This document shows, piece after piece, positions 43,207 to 51,445 of a stretch of 54,294 nucleotides of DNA. The notes under the pieces were generated by a model, which saw nothing but the letters and a program-made list of their open reading frames with translations, did not search any database and was not told the DNA's origin. Source of the stretch: Salinicola acroporae (GTDB taxonomy: Bacteria > Pseudomonadota > Gammaproteobacteria > Pseudomonadales > Halomonadaceae); assembly GCF_003206615.1 (NCBI RefSeq), contig NZ_PZJW01000018.1, positions 1 through 54,294 of the forward strand, read 5' to 3'. The position numbers were made by a program, and so were the translations under genes. Position 1 is the stretch's first letter. Every line of letters starts with the position of its first letter.

Positions 43207-44829
43207 ATGTCCATCTATCAGAGCGATATCGATTCACTCGAGCGATTGCGTCTGGAACAGAACGGCCGCTGGAACAACATCGATCCCGAAAACGTGGCAC
43301 GGATGCGGGCCCAGAACCGTTTTCGTACCGGCCTCGACATCGCCCGCTACACCGCCGCCGTGATGCGCCGCGACATGGAGGCCTACGACCGGGACCCTTC
43401 CCGCTACACCCAGTCGCTGGGATGCTGGCATGGTTTCGTCGGCCAGCAGAAGATGATCGCCATCAAGAAACACCACGGTACGACGCAGGGCCGGTATCTC
43501 TACCTCTCCGGCTGGATGATCGCCGCCATGCGTTCGGAATTCGGCCCGCTCCCCGACCAGTCGATGCACGAGAAGACAGCCGTCCCGGCCCTGATCGAAG
43601 AGCTCTACACCTTTCTTCGCCAGGCGGACGCCAGGGAGTTGACGCTGCTTTTCCGGGAATTGGACAGCGCCAGGAAGCAGGGCAACGAGGTGATGGCACG
43701 GGGAATCGTGGAGAAGATCGATAACTTCGAGACCCATGTCGTGCCGATCATTGCCGACATCGACGCCGGGTTCGGCAACGAGGAGGCGACCTACTTGCTG
43801 GCGAAGAAGATGATCGAAGCCGGCGCTTGCTGCATCCAGCTCGAGAACCAGGTGTCGGATGCCAAGCAGTGCGGACACCAGGATGGCAAGGTCACCGTCC
43901 CCCACGAGGACTTCGTCGCCAAGATCAACGCGGTTCGCCATGCGTTCCTGGAACTCGGGGTGGAGGAGGGCGTGATAGTTGCCCGGACCGACTCGCTGGG
44001 CGCCGGCCTGACCCAAAAGCTGCCGGTCAGCAAGGAGCCGGGGGATCTCGCCTACCAGTACAACAGCTTCCTCTGCACCGTGCCGATCTGCTCGGCGGAC
44101 GATGTCAACGAGGGCGATACGGTGATCAAGCTCGACGGCGACCTGCGCAAACCCCTGCGGCTTGCCAACGGACTCTACCGGTTCCGTTCCGATACCGGCG
44201 AGGATCGTGTCGTGCTGGACTGCATCAACGCGCTGCAGAACGGCGCCGACCTGCTGTGGATCGAGACCGAGAAGCCCCACGTCGGCCAGATCGCCGGCAT
44301 GGTCGACCGTATCCGCCAGGTCGTGCCCAACGCCAAGCTGGTCTACAACAACTCGCCGTCGTTCAACTGGACGCTCAACTTCCGCCAACAGGTCTTCGAC
44401 GACTGGGAACGAGAAGGGCAGACAGAAGAGCAACGAGAGGAGCGGTCGCTCTCCGGTATCGAGCGTGGCCAGCTGATGAGCGCCGCCTACGACGACTCCG
44501 AACTGGCGCAGGAAGCGGATCGCCGTATCCAGGCGTTCCAGCGTGATGCGGCCCGCGAGGCTGGCGTCTTCCACCACCTGATCACCTTGCCGACCTATCA
44601 CACGGCGGCGCTCTCCACCGACGAGCTGGCCGAGGGTTACTTCGGCGAAGCCGGCATGCTGGCCTACGTCGCCGGCGTCCAGCGCCGGGAGATCCGGCGA
44701 GGTCTGGCCTCGGTCAAGCATCAGGACATGGCCGGCTCCAATCTCGGCGACGACCACAAGGAGTACTTCTCCGGTGCCGCAGCGCTCAAGGCCGGCGGCG
44801 GGCTCAACACCATGAACCAGTTCGGGTGA
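43207..44829 (+). CDS. aceA: Isocitrate lyase AceA
   Basis: A 540-residue glyoxylate-cycle enzyme that splits isocitrate into succinate and glyoxylate. The active-site loop reads AKQCGHQDGKV with the catalytic Cys; it has Gln where E. coli-type enzymes have Lys or Arg, which I associate with the longer isocitrate lyases of Pseudomonas and relatives. Other landmarks are the substrate and metal site DIDAGFGNEEATY and the glycine-rich GCWHGFVGQQK. ATG 43207 has GGAG six bases before it; an in-frame GTG four codons earlier is less likely. It would allow growth on acetyl-CoA, including that made by the citryl-CoA pathway proposed above. Confidence 0.95.
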   Translation: MSIYQSDIDSLERLRLEQNGRWNNIDPENVARMRAQNRFRTGLDIARYTAAVMRRDMEAYDRDPSRYTQSLGCWHGFVGQQKMIAIKKHHGTTQGRYLYLSGWMIAAMRSEFGPLPDQSMHEKTAVPALIEELYTFLRQADARELTLLFRELDSARKQGNEVMARGIVEKIDNFETHVVPIIADIDAGFGNEEATYLLAKKMIEAGACCIQLENQVSDAKQCGHQDGKVTVPHEDFVAKINAVRHAFLELGVEEGVIVARTDSLGAGLTQKLPVSKEPGDLAYQYNSFLCTVPICSADDVNEGDTVIKLDGDLRKPLRLANGLYRFRSDTGEDRVVLDCINALQNGADLLWIETEKPHVGQIAGMVDRIRQVVPNAKLVYNNSPSFNWTLNFRQQVFDDWEREGQTEEQREERSLSGIERGQLMSAAYDDSELAQEADRRIQAFQRDAAREAGVFHHLITLPTYHTAALSTDELAEGYFGEAGMLAYVAGVQRREIRRGLASVKHQDMAGSNLGDDHKEYFSGAAALKAGGGLNTMNQFG

Positions 44830-44877
44830 GCGTTGAGTTTGGGTGAGCCTCGCCGGTCAGCCCAACCTGCAACGACG

Positions 44878-44915
44878 GCGGGCCACGTCTCGAGGAGAGG
44901 CATGGCCCGCTTTTT
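44878..44915 (+). terminator. Rho-independent terminator of aceA
   Basis: GCGGGCCA (44878-44885) pairs with TGGCCCGC (44903-44910) and is followed by TTTTT (44911-44915). It lies 49 bases after the aceA stop and separates it from the convergent large gene. Confidence 0.88.
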
Positions 44916-44947
44916 ATCGCCCGCAACTCGTGGCCCGTAGCTTCAGC

Positions 44948-47900
44948 CTACAGCTTGTACGACGCCGGGTTGTCCCAGATGCTGTCCTCCTCGGCGAAGG
45001 CCGGGTTGTCATCGGTGATCGCACGCTCGCCGATCAACTGCATCCAGGAGTCGATATCGGCGCTGCTGATCTTGCCGTCCGAGCCATCCTGCTTGTGCAG
45101 CGTATCCAGCAGGGCGAAGAAGTCCTCGTTGTCGAGCAGGAACTGCGCCGCGTCCCGCTCCTTCTTGGAGTGGCCGTTTTCCGGGTCGGCGATCTTCTCG
45201 AGGTCCGACTTGCTGACGATATCGTCGCCGCCCGTCCAGTCGTTGCCGCCATCGCCCTCGTCCCAGTTGAAGAGGATAGTGTCGATGGTCTCCTTGTTCT
45301 CCTGGTAGAAGTCCTGGCCGTGGATATTGAGCTGCATCTGGTCCTGGTCGAAGTCGAAGAAGAAGTCGTCGACGTTGCCGTTCTCCCGGATCTCCTGAGT
45401 GAACTTGTCGTACTGCTCCGGCTGCGCTTCCCATGCCGCCATGTCCTCGGGGAACCACTCCTTGAACAGAGGATCGGGCTCCTTGTCATCGTCGCCAGCG
45501 TGCACCATGTCCTTGAAACCATAGCTGGAGTTGATCAGGTAGTTGAACTTCTCGCCCCAATCGTCCTCGGTCACGCCATCGTCTGAGAACTGTTCGAACT
45601 GATCGCGTATCTTGCCTTCGGTCTCGGCGCCTTTCTTCTGAGCCATCACCATATTGAGGATCAGGCTGACGAAACCCACGCCCAGTCCGATCAGATTGCC
45701 GATGGGACCGGCCGCACGCAGGCCAGCGCCCAGCCCTGAAAGCACCCGGGACGCGGTCTGCAACGATGCCCCGATTTCGGCGGCGCCGCCGATGGTGAAG
45801 AACGAGCCGGAGACCACGCCTGTGGAATTGACGGCAAGCTCCATCGGGTCGCCGCCATTCTTGATTGCCTGATTCAACCCGATACCGGCGACGACGGTAT
45901 CGAGGATACCGCCGGCAAAGTCAGTCATGTAAGCGAGTCCCTTGAAAGCCGGGCCGAAAATATTGGTCTTATTCTTGCTGCTGGACTGACCGTCACCACT
46001 GGAGCTGCCGGGGCCGTCGGGAGATTTAGCGCCTGGGTTTGATTCGCCGTTGGTCATCACGTCGGCCTCGGCATCCAGCGTCTGGTTCCAAGACTGCATG
46101 GCGGATTTCGACGATTCGCCGTTGGACGGGTCGAAGCGCTGGTGCAGGTCGTCGCTGAGGCTGTCGAGGTCGTCCAGCGCGTCGCTGGCGCCGCTGGGCA
46201 GGGCGCCACTCTCCGTTGGGCGCACGTCATCCAGACGGCTGGCGATATCGTCCAGCCGCTCGAGCTGTTGCGTGCGCTCGGCATCGGAGAGCGTTGGGTC
46301 GGATTCGATCGACGAGCGAATGGCTCGGTGCTTTTCCATGATGTCATCAAATAGTGCCGGCGCCTGTTCCGGCATCTTGCCCTTACCCTTGCCGTCGGCA
46401 TCCAGCAGCTCGCGGTACTCCGCCACCGCCCGGTCGAAGTCGTCGATCTGGGCGAAGCGCTGCTCCGAGGGGGTCGCGGAGGAGGCGAAAGGCTGGATCT
46501 CCTCGAACAGGTCGTCGACGAGTCCCCTGAGGTCGTCCGCATTCTGGGGCGCCAGTCCCTCCTTCTTCATCTCGACCTTGTCGAGCCGATCCTCGATCGT
46601 ATCCAGGCGCTGCTGGATCTCCTTCTTCTCGTCGTCGCTGAGCGAGTCGGACGCCTTAACGATGCGGTCGACCTCGTCGAGTTGACCCTGGATATCGTCG
46701 ACCAGGCCCTGGGCCTTCTGCTCGAAGTCGGGAGCATCCCGCTGATCGAGGAGGGTGTCGAACGAATCAAGCTTGCCGCGAATGTCGTCCAGCTTGCCTC
46801 GCGCCTGCTCGCCCGGGTTGAGAGAGGGCGCCTTGTCGCCATTGAACTTGTCGGGGAAGCGCTCGCGCAGGACATCTCCCATCTCCTTGTCGAGACCGAG
46901 CGCCTGGGTGATGTTGGTGGTGCCGAACAGCTTGCCCAGCCGGCCGCCTTCATCGAGCTTGGGGCCCACCGCATCGGTGATGCCCTTGAGCGCGAAAGGC
47001 GTGGTGCCGATGAACACCAGCATGCCGCGCGCGACGGTCATGCGCTCTTGCCAGGTGTCGCCGAAATCGTCACCCGAGCGGCGATAGATGGCGTTGACCA
47101 GCGCTGCGGTGCCGCCGATCGCGAACATCGTGTTCGAGTTCATCAGGCTGCGGAACTGGGATTTCAGCGAGCCCTGCACGTTGGCGCGCTCGCTGTCGCT
47201 GAGCTCGACGATGGGCGGCTGGCCGTCGCGGCTGGTCGTCATATTGCGGAACTGCTCGTTCACCTTCTTCATGACATCGCGCATGAGAGACGAATCCTTC
47301 AGCGCCGTCTCGACATTGCTACCGCTCAACGCCGCCTTCTTGATGACCTCCTTGAGGCCGGCGGCGATTGCCATGATCTTGGTGAACTGCAGTTTCTCGT
47401 CCGCCGACAGATTGGGCGGTACCGTGCCCTTGGGATCTATCTTGTCGGCGGACAGAGCATCCTTTACCGCGTTCCAGACGCCATCGGTGGTCTGAATGCC
47501 GAAGGTGCTGTAGGTAATGCCGGTGAGGATGCCCGGCACCATGTCGGCGGCGACCTGCTCCGCGGCCTCTTCGCTCTCCGGCGATATATCGCCACTCTCA
47601 TATTCGGCGTCGATATCGCTTAGCTCTTCCTCGACACCTCTGGCGGTACTGGCTGCCGTGATGCTGCCTCTCGCCTCGGCCGCGCGGTCTGGGTCGAGCG
47701 CTTGCAGCGTGTTCAGGTCATTGTTCAAACGGGTGGCGGCTTCGTCTCCAAAACCCTTGCCACGCAGTTCCTCAAGGGCGTCGAGATATTCCGCCCCCTT
47801 GTCACCAGTCAACGAGTCGTAAAGCTTGTCGGCGAGCCCGTCACGATCCTTGATCTTGCTCTGAGCCTCCGTCATTGCCTCGTCGGTGAACTGAGCGATT

Positions 47901-49498
47901 TCCTCGTCTTCAAGCAATTTCGAGAGTTCCTCGCCAAGCTTCTCTTCGTCGATCAAGCCGCGAAGATCGGCCGGGTCCATGCCTTGAGTATCGGTGCCGT
48001 AGTAGGTCCAGTCGCCACCGTGATTGACCGTCATGTAGGGCAGATACTGGAAGCTGCCGTTGTCCAGTTGGGATTTGAGTTCAAGAAGACGAGCGTATTT
48101 CTTGAAGTTCTCGTTGTCCGAGTTTTCCGCCTTCTCCTCGAGCTGATCCATGTAGAGTTCGCTGACCGTCTTCGCTTCGCCGTCGTCATTCTCGACGGTG
48201 GTCTCCTGGCTCATCAGACTGGTCTCTTCCGAGCCGGGCAGGTCGTGAGCGGCGAACACATCGTCGATGACATCTTCGCTCGAGGTCTGCTGGAAGCTGG
48301 AGGCAGCCTCGAAATGCTCCGGCGTCACCCCCTTGGAGACCACGAACTTTTCGCCATCGACTTCGACCAGCTTGAGCCCTTCGATGACGTCGCCGTGCTC
48401 GTCGGTGGCGCTCTTGACGCTGTCTCCCTTGCCCAACACCGGGATGTCGTCGTCGGCCGAGCGCAGCTTGTAGCCATCGTCCTCGAGCTCGTGGATTCGA
48501 TCCCAGGTTTTCTGTGCGTTGGAAACCGTTTCGAACAACGCAGGCGTCAGGGCTTTTGAAACGACTACGTCCTTGCCATCGTGAGTGGTGAAGCGAATGA
48601 CGTCGTCTCGCGCATCGGTTTGCCAGCTGAAATGCTTGAAATCGTTGAAGTCCGGTGCCTCGGACTCGGCACCGGCAATGATGGCGCCATCGTCGACCGC
48701 GCCATCGATGGCGTCCTGATGCTCGGCGTCGCCGGTCAATGTTGCATGCTGTTCGCTGAGATAGTCGTAGAGTTCCGGGTTGTCGCTGCGCGCGACGACG
48801 AACTTTTCGCCGTCATGCTCGTAGCGAATCACCTCCGGGCCCATCTCGCCGGGCGCGCCGACTTCGGTGTTGTAGTAGGGCGGTGGCGTGGCGTCGCCGG
48901 TGATGCGCTCGTAGCCATCCGACTCGCTTTTATTGATGCCGATCAGGCTTTCATAATCCTTCTTGATCGCAGCGAAGAGCTCTGGGTTGGCGCGTTCGGC
49001 AACCACGACACGGGCGCCGTTCTGCATCTCGTAGCGGACGATGCCCTTGGCGACTTCGTCGGGAGGGCCGATGAAGCGGTAGTCGCTCAGCTTGCCGGGA
49101 GGCTCGGCATCCAGCGGCAATACGCCGTAGCCATCCTCCCCGCTCTGGTTGAGCGCGGTCATCTGGGTGGCATCCTGCTTGACCGTCTCGAACAGCGCCG
49201 GCGTGGCGTGGCGGTCGACCTCGACGGTCTTGCCGCCCTTGGTCTCGTAGCGAATGAGGTCATCGCCGATAGTCACGATCTGGTTGTAGTCGTTCAGGTT
49301 CCTGGGGGCCTTGGTATCGCCGTCGGCGCGCTTCGCCGATTGGGTGTCGTCGTCACGGGTGGATGTGGATTTTCGACTCAGGGTCAGGGTCTTCGACAGC
49401 GTCGACTGCCACTGCCCGGTGCGCTGGCCGTCGGCACCCGGGTCGCCAGCATCCGGGAGAGGATTCGAGACATTCTCGCGCGTTATTTCCTGAGCCAT
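44948..49498 (-). CDS. 1,516-residue repeat protein with HrpF/HrpK-like C-terminal domain
   Basis: A very large acidic protein. Residues 1-65 are Ser/Thr-rich and probably disordered. Residues about 66-405 hold five related repeats of about 75 residues. Residues about 440-760 are mainly helical. Hydrophobic segments lie near 783-840 and 1199-1288, including a Gly-rich GPIGNLIGLGVGFVSLILNM. Residues about 870-1080 are predicted coiled coil. The last 90 residues have two EF-hand-like loops (GGDDIVSKSDLEKI and DGSDGKISSADI) around AAQFLLDNEDFFALLD, the pattern of HrpF/NolX/HrpK-type type III translocators. ATG 49498 has GGAGG eight bases before it. No type III secretion gene is in the window. 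It may be a secreted effector or pore-forming translocator; this is inference. Confidence 0.7.
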   Translation of the reverse strand: MAQEITRENVSNPLPDAGDPGADGQRTGQWQSTLSKTLTLSRKSTSTRDDDTQSAKRADGDTKAPRNLNDYNQIVTIGDDLIRYETKGGKTVEVDRHATPALFETVKQDATQMTALNQSGEDGYGVLPLDAEPPGKLSDYRFIGPPDEVAKGIVRYEMQNGARVVVAERANPELFAAIKKDYESLIGINKSESDGYERITGDATPPPYYNTEVGAPGEMGPEVIRYEHDGEKFVVARSDNPELYDYLSEQHATLTGDAEHQDAIDGAVDDGAIIAGAESEAPDFNDFKHFSWQTDARDDVIRFTTHDGKDVVVSKALTPALFETVSNAQKTWDRIHELEDDGYKLRSADDDIPVLGKGDSVKSATDEHGDVIEGLKLVEVDGEKFVVSKGVTPEHFEAASSFQQTSSEDVIDDVFAAHDLPGSEETSLMSQETTVENDDGEAKTVSELYMDQLEEKAENSDNENFKKYARLLELKSQLDNGSFQYLPYMTVNHGGDWTYYGTDTQGMDPADLRGLIDEEKLGEELSKLLEDEEIAQFTDEAMTEAQSKIKDRDGLADKLYDSLTGDKGAEYLDALEELRGKGFGDEAATRLNNDLNTLQALDPDRAAEARGSITAASTARGVEEELSDIDAEYESGDISPESEEAAEQVAADMVPGILTGITYSTFGIQTTDGVWNAVKDALSADKIDPKGTVPPNLSADEKLQFTKIMAIAAGLKEVIKKAALSGSNVETALKDSSLMRDVMKKVNEQFRNMTTSRDGQPPIVELSDSERANVQGSLKSQFRSLMNSNTMFAIGGTAALVNAIYRRSGDDFGDTWQERMTVARGMLVFIGTTPFALKGITDAVGPKLDEGGRLGKLFGTTNITQALGLDKEMGDVLRERFPDKFNGDKAPSLNPGEQARGKLDDIRGKLDSFDTLLDQRDAPDFEQKAQGLVDDIQGQLDEVDRIVKASDSLSDDEKKEIQQRLDTIEDRLDKVEMKKEGLAPQNADDLRGLVDDLFEEIQPFASSATPSEQRFAQIDDFDRAVAEYRELLDADGKGKGKMPEQAPALFDDIMEKHRAIRSSIESDPTLSDAERTQQLERLDDIASRLDDVRPTESGALPSGASDALDDLDSLSDDLHQRFDPSNGESSKSAMQSWNQTLDAEADVMTNGESNPGAKSPDGPGSSSGDGQSSSKNKTNIFGPAFKGLAYMTDFAGGILDTVVAGIGLNQAIKNGGDPMELAVNSTGVVSGSFFTIGGAAEIGASLQTASRVLSGLGAGLRAAGPIGNLIGLGVGFVSLILNMVMAQKKGAETEGKIRDQFEQFSDDGVTEDDWGEKFNYLINSSYGFKDMVHAGDDDKEPDPLFKEWFPEDMAAWEAQPEQYDKFTQEIRENGNVDDFFFDFDQDQMQLNIHGQDFYQENKETIDTILFNWDEGDGGNDWTGGDDIVSKSDLEKIADPENGHSKKERDAAQFLLDNEDFFALLDTLHKQDGSDGKISSADIDSWMQLIGERAITDDNPAFAEEDSIWDNPASYKL
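48284..49303 (-). repeat. Five in-frame protein repeats in the large gene
   Basis: Cores lie at residues 80-110, 151-181, 221-250, 298-328 and 373-400. Each reads roughly [DE]-x-[IL]-R-[YF]-E, then a Gly turn, then VVV, then [TN]-P-x-[LF]-[FY]. Three of the four linkers contain D-G-Y. The spacing of 70-77 residues suggests tandem duplication of one small domain, since diverged. Confidence 0.8.
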
Positions 49499-49521
49499 GG
49501 GATGAGCCTCCGGTGGTTTTA

Positions 49522-49657
49522 TTAAGTTCTGTTCGAAAAATCGACGAGCGACGGCCAGACAAGGCAAGAAACGGCGTTTACATGGAACAAATGAGCATTT
49601 TGAGCCGTTTTTTAACACCGTATGGCTGAGCGCAGGCAGTTCTCAGGCGGAACTTAA
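49522..49657 (+). repeat. Dispersed ERIC/MITE-like repeat, copy C
   Basis: A 136-bp element with terminal words TTAAGTTC (49522-49529) and GAACTTAA (49650-49657). It shares CGACGAGCGAC, GGCCAGACAAGGCA, AAATGAGCATTTTGAG and a TTTTTAACACCGTATGG block with copies A and B. It lies only 24 bases before the start of the large repeat-protein gene, so that gene's promoter or leader must overlap or cross it. Confidence 0.83.
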
Positions 49658-50009
49658 ATACTCGTTCAATATCCAGCCTGATTCAGCGCCAATTCGATAA
49701 AAGACGTGTCACCCTGTCGTAGAGTCGTCAGTCGTTGTCACGACCACGTAACACGAGTGATCGGCAGAGGAGCGGGACGTTGGCATCGACACCCCAGGAA
49801 CGAGACCGTCGCAGTGACCCGCGCGGATCGGCTCCGCTCCCCATTTTCTCTATGCTCCATGGCCCACCCGCACGTGTAAGGCGGCGAATGCAAAAAAATG
49901 TTGGCTTGTGTTGTGGGAGCGTTCCGCGCCGGTTGTAAGACGTTACGCAACCCGACCCCGGACATTGGTATAACAGCGGGGAGCAATAACAATAGGGGCG
50001 GGACGCGTC
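49658..50009. other. Intergenic region between divergent genes
   Basis: No gene is recognised. Just before the plus-strand kinase gene, TGGTATAAC at 49966-49974 looks like an extended -10 element with no clear -35. The minus-strand promoter of the large repeat-protein gene must lie in the left part or within repeat copy C. Confidence 0.4.
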
Positions 50010-51218
50010 ATGCCAGGGTTCGTGGATGAAGTCAGTCAGCAGGTAGTCCGTGGCTGGCATGTCGATGACCGCCGGGTCGGGCCCCGCGCGGTGCTGGTCT
50101 CGATCAACGGCGAGGCCCGCTATTGCGCGCTGTGCCAGGAGCCGAGACCCGATGTGGTCGAGGCGGGCATCACGACCCGGAGCGACGTCGGTTTTCTCGC
50201 GCCGATACCGCTGCGACCAGGGGATCTCGTTCGGGTCAGCGCGCTCGACGGCGGGCGACTGCTCAACGACGGCCTGGCCGTGGTGATGGAGGATGATGCC
50301 ACCGATGGATTCATCGCTGTCGAGGCTGGCATGGCCAATCCCGTCCTCGGGCCCTGGATCGCGCCGCTGCGGCCCCATCTCGACGTTCGGGCGTTCCGCC
50401 CGTTGCCGGGCCATACCGGGCAGTTCTCCGCACTGGAGGTACGAACGGCGGATTCCCGCTATATCGTCCACTGCCAGCTACCGCGCGCCCACGCTCTCGG
50501 GCTGGAGCGACTCTACCGCCAGGTGCTCGCGCCCGCCGGTATCGCGGCGCCATCGCTGAAGGCAGTCATCGATCACGGGGAAACCGCCAGCCTGGTGGTG
50601 GAGCGAATCGAAGGGCAGCCGCTGGCCGCGTATCGCGAGGGCAGGGAGGCCGTCTTCCGCGATACGCTGGATTCGCTCGAGTGGCTCGTGCGGGTCGGCC
50701 GTCCCGATGGCTGGTCCGATCGTGATATCGGCCGGCGGGGGCGTCGCGCGCTGAGCCGGATGATCACGGACGTCTGTCTCGCCGCACTGAAACGGCGCCA
50801 ATGGCGAGAACTCGAACGGCTGCTGACAATGGCGCTGGTTGTCTATCGACTGCCGCGGGTCTTCTCCCACGGCGACTTGCATCCTCAGAACGTGCTGGTT
50901 CAGGAGTCCACCGGTGCCCCGATCTTCATCGACTGGGATCACGCCGGGATGCTGCCGGTGGGTTGCGATCTCGCCCGCCTGTTGCTGAGCGTGCCGCCCA
51001 GGCTCGCCGAAGCGTGGATCGAGGAGGTGCAGGCTCGCGAAGGGGTCCCCAGGCCGGATGCGTTGCGTTTGGGATGGCTGATCATGACCTACTTCGCGCT
51101 GTCGCGGCGTCACCCCGATTTCCACGCCATGGAAGAGAGCAGGTATCTGCACCGGCGGTTCGCCGAGTCATGGGGTCGAAAACGCCCGGGATTCGGAGCC
51201 GTTTCCCAAGGACATTGA
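50010..51218 (+). CDS. APH-fold phosphotransferase with an extra N-terminal beta domain
   Basis: A 402-residue protein. The C-terminal two thirds is an aminoglycoside phosphotransferase/choline kinase fold: catalytic loop FSHGDLHPQNVLV and metal-binding FIDWDHAGMLPVGCDLARL are intact, so it probably phosphorylates a hydroxyl on a small molecule or protein. The first 95 residues, with GWHVDD, VLVSINGE and RPDVVEAG followed by GFLAPIPLRPGD, resemble the small beta-sandwich often fused to glycosyl- or sulfotransferases in cell-surface pathways. No signal peptide is seen. The substrate is unknown; I see no evidence for antibiotic resistance. Confidence 0.72.
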   Translation: MPGFVDEVSQQVVRGWHVDDRRVGPRAVLVSINGEARYCALCQEPRPDVVEAGITTRSDVGFLAPIPLRPGDLVRVSALDGGRLLNDGLAVVMEDDATDGFIAVEAGMANPVLGPWIAPLRPHLDVRAFRPLPGHTGQFSALEVRTADSRYIVHCQLPRAHALGLERLYRQVLAPAGIAAPSLKAVIDHGETASLVVERIEGQPLAAYREGREAVFRDTLDSLEWLVRVGRPDGWSDRDIGRRGRRALSRMITDVCLAALKRRQWRELERLLTMALVVYRLPRVFSHGDLHPQNVLVQESTGAPIFIDWDHAGMLPVGCDLARLLLSVPPRLAEAWIEEVQAREGVPRPDALRLGWLIMTYFALSRRHPDFHAMEESRYLHRRFAESWGRKRPGFGAVSQGH

Positions 51219-51383
51219 GTCCATTACGGCGCCTCGTCGATCCTCGATTCGCGGTTTCTCATGCCGTTCACCTCATTAACCGTGTCATTACCTTTCTTAG
51301 AAAAGCCGTGCTGGTGCCCGTTGCAGCGAGCGGCTTAGAATGCCTCGACCGAGGATTTTTTACCTTAGTAAGCTATTTTTATC

Positions 51384-51415
51384 GGTTAAATTACTGATTT
51401 ATATAGGTTAAATCA
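51384..51415. promoter_or_regulatory. Phased direct repeats and dyad before the SLC13 gene
   Basis: GGTTAAAT occurs at 51384-51391 and 51406-51413, exactly 22 bases (two helix turns) apart. TGATTTA (51395-51401) and TAAATCA (51409-51415) form a dyad that overlaps the second copy. It lies about 31 bases before the permease start, in an AT-rich patch. A regulator binding site, possibly for sulfur control, is inferred. Confidence 0.4.
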
Positions 51416-51445
51416 GCGACATCCGGGCGTTTGGCAGGGGAAGGT

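Noticed and set aside
43234-44757. Minus-strand open frame (507 codons) opposite aceA
   Set aside because: A shadow of the aceA codon pattern; the residues have no recognisable family features.
46682-47623. Plus-strand open frame (313 codons) inside the giant minus-strand gene
   Set aside because: Antisense to a continuous 1,516-codon frame with repeats and domains; no ribosome site or family signal.
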